Source: an uncultured Bacteroides sp.
GTDB lineage: Bacteria; Bacteroidota; Bacteroidia; Bacteroidales; Bacteroidaceae
Reading direction: 5' to 3'
Length of the DNA stretch: 9,729 nt
Assembly (NCBI GenBank): GCA_900557355.1
Contig: USSR01000216.1
Location: 1-9,729, forward strand
A model generated the notes under the pieces. That model was not told where the DNA came from. It was given only the letters and a program-made list of their open reading frames with translations, and did no database searches. A program made the translations under genes and the position numbers. This document shows positions 5,280 through 9,729 of this stretch, piece by piece; positions within the stretch are counted from its first letter, which is position 1; each line of letters opens with the position of its first letter.

Positions 5280-6539
5280 TTAATCAATAACCTTATAACC
5301 TTTCCAGCCATAGTAGGCACAGAAAATAAAGCAAATCATCGGCACACAATAAGCTGCATAATAGATATGCTCATTGGCATGCATGAAATAAGCCGTCAGT
5401 TGAGGGAGACATGCATTGCCGACAATAGCCATCACGAGAAAAGCCGAACCACTTTTTGTCTGGTCGCCCAATCCCTTCAAAGCCAGAGAGAACTGTGTGG
5501 GATACATAATAGACATGAAGAAAGAGATAGCCAGCATAGCATATAATCCTACCATACCTCCCCAAACCATTACCACTCCGCACAAAAGAATATTCATTAA
5601 AGAATAAACCAATAACATATCCTGCGGACGGAACCTCACCATCAATCCTGTACCAATCCAGCGTCCTACAAGGAAAGCAAGCATATAAAGTCCGAAAAAA
5701 GTTGTTGCGGTTTCTTCCGGAAGTCCTGCATAAGAACAGCAATAGACAAGAAACAAACTGTTGATCGCTGTCTGTCCGCCATTATAAAAGAACTGCGCAA
5801 TTACCCCCCAACGCAAGTGTGAATGTTTCAGCACACCAAAATCAATCAGCTTTTCTTTCTTTGCACCTGAAGAAGGAGTTTTACTTTCATCCCCTATCTG
5901 TGGCAATTTAGAAAATACGAATACCACAGCTATGATAATCAGCAATAAAGCCAGCATCAGATAAGGAAACTTCATGGCATCCGTCTCTACCTGTATATAA
6001 GCCTGCCAGCCACCCGGATAATCAACAGGCAATGTATCACGCGTATAATGCGTGCCGCTCAGAATCAGTTTACTCAGAAACATAGCAGAAATAAAGGCTC
6101 CGAGTCCGTTGAAAGATTGCGCCAGGTTCAGCCGTCGCGGTGCTGTTTCGGGCGCACCCAAAACGGTAACATACGGATTGGCAGCAGTCTCCAGGAAACA
6201 CATACCGGTAGCAATGATAAAGAATATGCAGAGGTAGGCCCAATAGGCTTTCAGCATGGCAGCCGGGAAAAAGAGCAAGCCACCCAATGCCGCCAACAAT
6301 AAACCGAAAATAATGCCTGCTTTGTAGCTATAACGCTTCATGAACATAGCTATCGGGATCGGAAAAATGAAGTAAGCAAGCCAATAAGCAGTTTCTGTAA
6401 ATGACGCCTCAAAGGTGTTTAATTCACAAGTTTTCATCAACTGCCGTATCATTGTAGGAAGCAGATTACTGCTAATTGCCCAAAGAAAAAAAAGGCAGAA
6501 AACCAGGGCCAAAGGTATCGTATAAGTATTTTTTTTCAT
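5280..6539 (-). CDS. FucP-like MFS sugar permease, probable L-galactose transporter
   Basis: The protein has 419 residues and about twelve membrane helices, split by a cytoplasmic loop near 211-240 (SKLPQIGDESKTPSSGAKKE). It belongs to the fucose:proton symporter family: LFFLWA in helix 1, YFIFPIPIAMFMKRYSYKAG, FLETAANPYVTVLG, RRLNLAQSFNGLGAF and FMSIMYPTQFSLALKGLG all match E. coli FucP. Glu117 (in LETAANP) aligns with the essential FucP Glu135. The other essential acidic residue, FucP Asp46, aligns without gaps to Pro28 in AISSNLLPTM, while Glu49 in helix 2 stands where FucP has Gln. Substrate or ion coupling may therefore differ from FucP. It sits between the lactonase and dehydrogenase genes (15 and 23 bp gaps), so the imported sugar is probably L-galactose, which differs from L-fucose only by the C6 hydroxyl. 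L-fucose cannot be excluded. Confidence 0.85.
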   Translation of the reverse strand: MKKNTYTIPLALVFCLFFLWAISSNLLPTMIRQLMKTCELNTFEASFTETAYWLAYFIFPIPIAMFMKRYSYKAGIIFGLLLAALGGLLFFPAAMLKAYWAYLCIFFIIATGMCFLETAANPYVTVLGAPETAPRRLNLAQSFNGLGAFISAMFLSKLILSGTHYTRDTLPVDYPGGWQAYIQVETDAMKFPYLMLALLLIIIAVVFVFSKLPQIGDESKTPSSGAKKEKLIDFGVLKHSHLRWGVIAQFFYNGGQTAINSLFLVYCCSYAGLPEETATTFFGLYMLAFLVGRWIGTGLMVRFRPQDMLLVYSLMNILLCGVVMVWGGMVGLYAMLAISFFMSIMYPTQFSLALKGLGDQTKSGSAFLVMAIVGNACLPQLTAYFMHANEHIYYAAYCVPMICFIFCAYYGWKGYKVID

Positions 6540-6554
6540 GGTATTATTATCTTC

Positions 6555-7478
6555 TTATTCAGACATGTTTTTGATATATGGCAATATGGGAAGATCTGTA
6601 AATCCATAGAACTTCCGGGCATTCCCTCCGAGGAATAACCTTTTCTCATCTTCCTGCAAATCGGGTGATTTCACTATAAAATCATACGACATCTTGTAAG
6701 TGATTGCGGTAATGGTACGCGGGTAATCCGATCCCCACATCAGCTTTTCCATCCCGACCAGTTCGGCAGCTTCCCGTATAGCTTTTACTGCTCCCCTAAA
6801 GGGATAGAATTCATCATTGAAAAGCCAGGTAATTCCTCCGGATTCAATCATCACATTGGGATGAAGGGCTAACCGTATCTGTTCTTTCCAATCCGGACGC
6901 GTCACCATTCCGAAATGCCCGATAGCAATTCTCAGCCGGGGACATTCCTGAATGACCTCCTGCATCTCGGGAATTTGCGTTGCTCCGTCCGCCAAGTCAA
7001 TAGAAAGCATCACATCCCGTTCTTCCATATAATGGAACATCTGCATCATTTCTTCACTATTCAGCATCACCCGCCCTTCTCTAAGCAACAGGCGTTGAGC
7101 CGGAATCTTAATAGCTTTAAAGCCTCTTGCTATCAGTTCTTTTGCCTGTACCAGAAACCCGGGTTTACGAAACTCACACATTCCGCAAACAAAGAAACGG
7201 CCGGGATAACGGGAAACAACCTCTGCCAGATATTCATTCTGAATACCGTCTATAAATTCTTGCGTAATGACGGCAGCAGATACTTGTGCATAATCCATGT
7301 TCGACAGGAAAACTTCTGCACTGTTCACCCCGTCCACCATAAAGGGAGGAACCATCTGACGGATTTCTCCCATAAACAACGAGCGTCCGTTATCCAACGT
7401 ACGAATGGGTAGATCATCTACCACTGTATCTTGCCGTAACCATAAATGGGCATGCGCATCAATTATTGTATAGTCCAT
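6555..7478 (-). CDS. COG3618 amidohydrolase, probable L-galactono-1,5-lactonase
   Basis: This 307-residue cytoplasmic hydrolase is a single TIM barrel of the amidohydrolase superfamily. Metal-binding and catalytic positions are visible: His9-x-His11 at the end of strand 1 (IIDAHAHLW), His188 (AIGHFGM) and Asp251 (MWGSDYPRT). COG3618 contains sugar lactonases, including L-fucono-1,5-lactonase. In B. vulgatus Bvu0220, which has the same neighbours, opens L-galactono-1,5-lactone to L-galactonate. Here it lies 15 bp downstream of an aldo/keto reductase that would make the lactone and 15 bp upstream of the permease. The length is normal and the start (MDYTIIDAHAH) places the metal motif right at the N-terminus, as the family requires. 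An L-fucono- or L-rhamnono-lactonase activity is the main alternative; there is no dehydratase or aldolase nearby to support those pathways. Confidence 0.85.
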   Translation of the reverse strand: MDYTIIDAHAHLWLRQDTVVDDLPIRTLDNGRSLFMGEIRQMVPPFMVDGVNSAEVFLSNMDYAQVSAAVITQEFIDGIQNEYLAEVVSRYPGRFFVCGMCEFRKPGFLVQAKELIARGFKAIKIPAQRLLLREGRVMLNSEEMMQMFHYMEERDVMLSIDLADGATQIPEMQEVIQECPRLRIAIGHFGMVTRPDWKEQIRLALHPNVMIESGGITWLFNDEFYPFRGAVKAIREAAELVGMEKLMWGSDYPRTITAITYKMSYDFIVKSPDLQEDEKRLFLGGNARKFYGFTDLPILPYIKNMSE

Positions 7479-7493
7479 ATAGACAGCTATTTT

Positions 7494-8426
7494 TTAAGAG
7501 TTAGCCCAACTTACACGTTGCTGTTCTCCAATAATTTCCCGTACTTCATGTACCAATTCCCAGTCAATCGGTTCTTCTATAAAGGATACGTTCTTCTTTA
7601 CATTCAGCGGATTAGCTGTACTGAACAAAGTGGTCGCAATTCGTGGATTACTTACAGAAAATTGCATAGCCAGTTTTTCTATAGGATAGTTCTTTGCCTT
7701 ACAGTGTTCCATTGCTTTACGGCAAGCCTCCACCAGTGATTCAGGAGCCGGATGCCATTCAGGAACGCCACGCTCGCTCAATAATCCCATTGAAAGCGGA
7801 GAAGCGTTGATCACTCCTACTCCTTTCGACTCAAAATAATCAAGAAAATCAATCAGTTTATCATCGCACAAACAATAATGGCAGAAATTAAGAACCGATT
7901 CTACCGTACCACTCGGCGAGTGATCAATCACCCACTTCAGGTTTTCAAGTTGTAAGTCGGTGATCCCCACATGCCCAACAATACCCTTCTCGCGTAATCC
8001 GACTAATGCCGGTAATGTTTCATTTACAATCTGATTCAGATCGGCAAACTCAATATCATGTACATTTATCAAATCGATAAAGTCAATGTTCAGACGCTCC
8101 ATACTCTCATACACACTCTCTACTGCGCGTTTTGCAGAATAATCCCAGGTATTGACCCCATCTTTTCCATAACGTCCCACTTTAGTAGAGAGATAGTATC
8201 GGTCACGCGGAACATCTTTTAAAGCCTTTCCTAAAACAGTTTCAGCTTTATAGTGCCCATAATAGGGAGAAACATCTATAAAATTCATGCCTGTTTCGAC
8301 GGCAGTAAACACAGACTCAATTCCTTCTTTCTCTTTAATATCATGGAAAACTCCTCCCAAAGAAGAAGCCCCAAAGCTGAGAGATGACACTTTCATCCCT
8401 GTCTTTCCGATTTCATGGTATTGCAT
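7494..8426 (-). CDS. Aldo/keto reductase, probable L-galactose dehydrogenase
   Basis: This 310-residue NAD(P)-dependent oxidoreductase of the AKR superfamily carries the complete catalytic tetrad: Asp51 and Tyr56 in FIDVSPYYGHYKAE, Lys82 in LSTKVGRYG and His123 in NVHDIEF. SSLSFGASSLGG near the N-terminus and INASPLSMGLLSERG around 207-220 are typical of the L-galactose/L-fucose dehydrogenase subgroup, as is the sequence VWD-like NTWDYSAKRAVESVYESMERL. The inferred reaction is oxidation of L-galactose at C1 to L-galactono-1,5-lactone, the first step of the Bvu0219-0222 pathway. It is the first gene of the leftward operon, 177 bp from the divergent LacI-type regulator. L-fucose or D-arabinose oxidation cannot be excluded on sequence alone. 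Confidence 0.87.
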   Translation of the reverse strand: MQYHEIGKTGMKVSSLSFGASSLGGVFHDIKEKEGIESVFTAVETGMNFIDVSPYYGHYKAETVLGKALKDVPRDRYYLSTKVGRYGKDGVNTWDYSAKRAVESVYESMERLNIDFIDLINVHDIEFADLNQIVNETLPALVGLREKGIVGHVGITDLQLENLKWVIDHSPSGTVESVLNFCHYCLCDDKLIDFLDYFESKGVGVINASPLSMGLLSERGVPEWHPAPESLVEACRKAMEHCKAKNYPIEKLAMQFSVSNPRIATTLFSTANPLNVKKNVSFIEEPIDWELVHEVREIIGEQQRVSWANS

Positions 8427-8457
8427 ATCAATTAAATTTAAAAGTTTTTAGATACGG

Positions 8458-8465
8458 CAAAAATA
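8458..8465 (-). promoter_or_regulatory. Candidate -7 box of the L-galactose operon promoter
   Basis: The minus strand reads TATTTTTG, an exact fit to TAnnTTTG, 32 bases before the aldo/keto reductase ATG. The nearest TTG upstream (8483-8481) is only 15 bases away, short for a -33 box, so the promoter may need help or differ in spacing. The 10-bp palindrome TTAAATTTAA (8432-8441) lies in the leader just downstream; it may be only A/T-rich chance. Confidence 0.4.
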
Positions 8466-8509
8466 GGGCAAGAATAATTTCAAGACAGCATGCAAGGTAC
8501 AAAAACAAC

Positions 8510-8528
8510 ACGTAATGGTTTACGTAAA
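8510..8528. promoter_or_regulatory. Candidate LacI-family operator (nested palindromes)
   Basis: Two overlapping dyads with a central CG share this stretch. ACGTAA-TGGT-TTACGT (8510-8525) is a perfect 6-bp inverted repeat, and TTTACGTAAA (8519-8528) is a perfect 10-bp palindrome. LacI-family operators are typically palindromes centred on CG. The site lies between the divergent regulator and operon, about 45 bp upstream of the operon's -7 box and 76 bp before the regulator ATG. Regulator binding here is inference. Confidence 0.45.
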
Positions 8529-8568
8529 AAAAACATCCTTTCATACCATCTTTTATCAGAGAATATGC

Positions 8569-8576
8569 TTTCTTTG
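8569..8576 (+). promoter_or_regulatory. Weak candidate -7 box for the LacI-type regulator gene
   Basis: TTTCTTTG is one base off TAnnTTTG and lies 27 bases before ATG 8604. No TTTG/TTG is present at the right distance upstream, so support is weak. Confidence 0.25.
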
Positions 8577-8603
8577 TAAGTGAATCTAATAGCAGACTTT
8601 AAA

Positions 8604-9620
8604 ATGGAATACCAGAAACATACCTCACTTAAAGATCTCGCCAAAGCATTGGGCGTATCCATTCCCACTGTATCCAGGGCACTAAAAGACAGTCCGGAAA
8701 TCAGCAGCGAACTTCGTACTAAAGTCAAAAAACTGGCCAAAGAGATGAATTACCGTCCCAATCCTTTTGCCATGAGTCTGCGAAAAAACACTCCGCGTAT
8801 CATCGGAGTCGTTGTGCCGGATATCGTTACCCATTTCTTCGCATCCATCCTGAACGGAATAGAAAACATGGCAGTAGCCAACGGATATTTTGTTATTATT
8901 ACCACTTCACATGAAGCATACGAATACGAGAAAAGGAATATCGAAAATCTGGTAAATATGCGGGTTGAGGGCATTATCGCCTGCCTGTCTCAGGAAACAA
9001 GAGACTATTCACATCTTGCCGCCTTGAAAGAGATTAATATGCCACTCATCCTGTTCGACCGTGTTTGCCTGACCGACCAGTTTTCGTCGGTAGTAGCAGA
9101 TGGTGTACAATCCGCACAAATGGCCACCCAACATTTATTGGATACCGGCAGCAAGCGGGTAGCTTTTATCGGAGGAGCCAATCATTTGGATATCGTAACC
9201 AAACGAAAGCATGGCTACCTGGAAGCTCTGCGCGATAATCATATTCCTATCGAAAAAGAACTGGTAATCTGCCGGAAGATAGATTATGAGGAAGGCAAAA
9301 TAGCTACGGAAACTTTATTATCTCTCCCCCAACCTCCTGATGCCATCCTTGCCATGAATGATACTTTAGCTTTTGCCGCCATAGAGGTTATTAAAGAACA
9401 TAGACTTCGTATCCCCGAAGATATAGCCATCATCGGATATACCGATGAACAACATGCCAACTATATAGAACCGAAATTATCAGCTGTATCACATCAGACT
9501 TATAAAATGGGAGAAACGGCTTGTCGCCTATTAATAGATCAAATCAAAGGGGATAAAACTGTCAGACAAATAACTATTCCGACAAATTTGCAGATAAGGG
9601 AAAGTAGTAGAAAGAAATAA
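8604..9620 (+). CDS. LacI-family transcriptional regulator, probable control of the L-galactose operon
   Basis: The protein has 338 residues from ATG 8604. An in-frame GTG at 8580 would add eight residues ahead of a normal LacI N-terminus and is less likely. Residues 8-28 form the helix-turn-helix (SLKDLAKALGVSIPTVSRAL), with the hinge helix near 50-62 (YRPNPFAMSLRKN). The rest is a periplasmic-binding-protein-like sensor: IIGVVVPDIVTHFFASILNG, VEGIIACLS, FDR at 151-153, RVAFIGG, Arg201 in TKRKHGYLEALR, MNDTLAFAAI around 251-260 and GYTDEQHANY around 278-287. The FDR, Arg201 and Asp281 positions are the usual sugar contacts, so it should respond to a small sugar or sugar acid. It is divergent from the four-gene operon with candidate operators between them, so local repression or activation by a pathway metabolite is the natural model. 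The ligand is not known from sequence. Confidence 0.92.
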   Translation: MEYQKHTSLKDLAKALGVSIPTVSRALKDSPEISSELRTKVKKLAKEMNYRPNPFAMSLRKNTPRIIGVVVPDIVTHFFASILNGIENMAVANGYFVIITTSHEAYEYEKRNIENLVNMRVEGIIACLSQETRDYSHLAALKEINMPLILFDRVCLTDQFSSVVADGVQSAQMATQHLLDTGSKRVAFIGGANHLDIVTKRKHGYLEALRDNHIPIEKELVICRKIDYEEGKIATETLLSLPQPPDAILAMNDTLAFAAIEVIKEHRLRIPEDIAIIGYTDEQHANYIEPKLSAVSHQTYKMGETACRLLIDQIKGDKTVRQITIPTNLQIRESSRKK

Positions 9621-9639
9621 AAAATAATTTCCCAACCTG

Positions 9640-9727
9640 CGGAGAGACGGGGATTCGAACCCCGGATACCCTTTAGGGGTATACACGCTTTCCAGGCGTG
9701 CCTCTTCAACCACTCGAGCACCTCTCC
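9640..9727 (-). tRNA. tRNA-Ser (anticodon GGA)
   Basis: The minus strand gives a complete class II tRNA of 88 bases. The acceptor stem is GGAGAGG with TCTCTCC (last pair G-U), the D arm CTC/GAG, and the anticodon stem CACGC/GCGTG around loop CTGGAAA, which places GGA at the anticodon. The long variable arm (TATACCC/GGGTAT) is characteristic of serine tRNA, and the T arm is CGGGG TTCGAAT CCCCG. The discriminator base is G, as required for seryl-tRNA synthetase. CCA is not encoded (CAG follows instead). It reads UCC and UCU codons and converges on the LacI-type gene, 19 bp away. Confidence 0.96.
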
Positions 9728-9729
9728 TT

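Noticed and set aside
6915..7412. 165-codon open frame on the plus strand opposite the lactonase gene
   Set aside because: It is the antisense shadow of a well-conserved enzyme gene, with His/Phe/Gln-rich low-similarity sequence and no family features.
4240..8426. Assignment of the sugar operon to L-fucose catabolism
   Set aside because: Fucose isomerase, kinase and aldolase are absent, as are the dehydratase and later steps of the oxidative fucose route; gene order fits the L-galactose operon better.
9531..9721. Short minus-strand open frames across the end of the regulator gene and the tRNA
   Set aside because: They translate the tRNA-Ser gene and the antisense of lacI-type coding sequence; not real proteins.
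9640..9727. tRNA-Ser as an attachment site of a genomic island carrying the L-galactose operon
   Set aside because: The tRNA 3' end does face the operon, but there is no integrase gene, no second copy of the tRNA 3' end in the window and no visible break in composition.

Overview
The window looks like chromosomal DNA of a gut Bacteroides or a close relative (Phocaeicola/Parabacteroides type). The signs are a NigD-like lipoprotein, an ECF sigma factor paired with a dual-membrane anti-sigma factor (an architecture reported only from Bacteroidota), promoter boxes of the Bacteroides form TAnnTTTG, and a serine tRNA without an encoded CCA. The species cannot be fixed from this sequence alone.

Left part (1-3420). 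The 3' end of a pyruvate formate-lyase activating enzyme gene runs rightward off the left edge. It converges on a leftward two-gene operon: an ECF sigma factor (2455 to 1907), then a 427-residue protein with a cytoplasmic N-terminus, one inner-membrane helix, a long low-complexity periplasmic linker and a C-terminal outer-membrane beta-barrel. The convergent gap holds an array of 8-bp repeats that folds into a long hairpin. Divergent from the sigma gene is a NigD-like lipoprotein gene with its own terminator. This arrangement matches the Das/Dma/NigD system known to control outer-membrane vesicle formation in B. thetaiotaomicron. The sigma-NigD gap carries the same two-part element on both strands (GTGCAGTATTTC, ten bases, GCATTT(A/C)TAA). 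I read it as the target promoter of this sigma factor, one copy serving its own operon and the other serving NigD.

Middle (3421-4239). A leftward aquaporin Z gene stands as its own unit, with a candidate promoter upstream.

Right part (4240-8603). Four leftward genes with gaps of 15, 15 and 23 bp encode an aldo/keto reductase, a COG3618 amidohydrolase lactonase, a FucP-like MFS permease and a zinc-dependent sugar-acid dehydrogenase. Gene content and order match the L-galactose pathway of Bacteroides vulgatus (Bvu0219, Bvu0220, transporter, Bvu0222): L-galactose to L-galactono-1,5-lactone to L-galactonate to D-tagaturonate, which then enters hexuronate catabolism. A divergent LacI-family regulator (8604-9620) probably controls the operon through nested palindromes around 8510-8528. 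The permease lacks the transmembrane-1 aspartate that is essential in E. coli FucP.

The right edge holds a complete tRNA-Ser(GGA) on the minus strand, convergent with the regulator gene.
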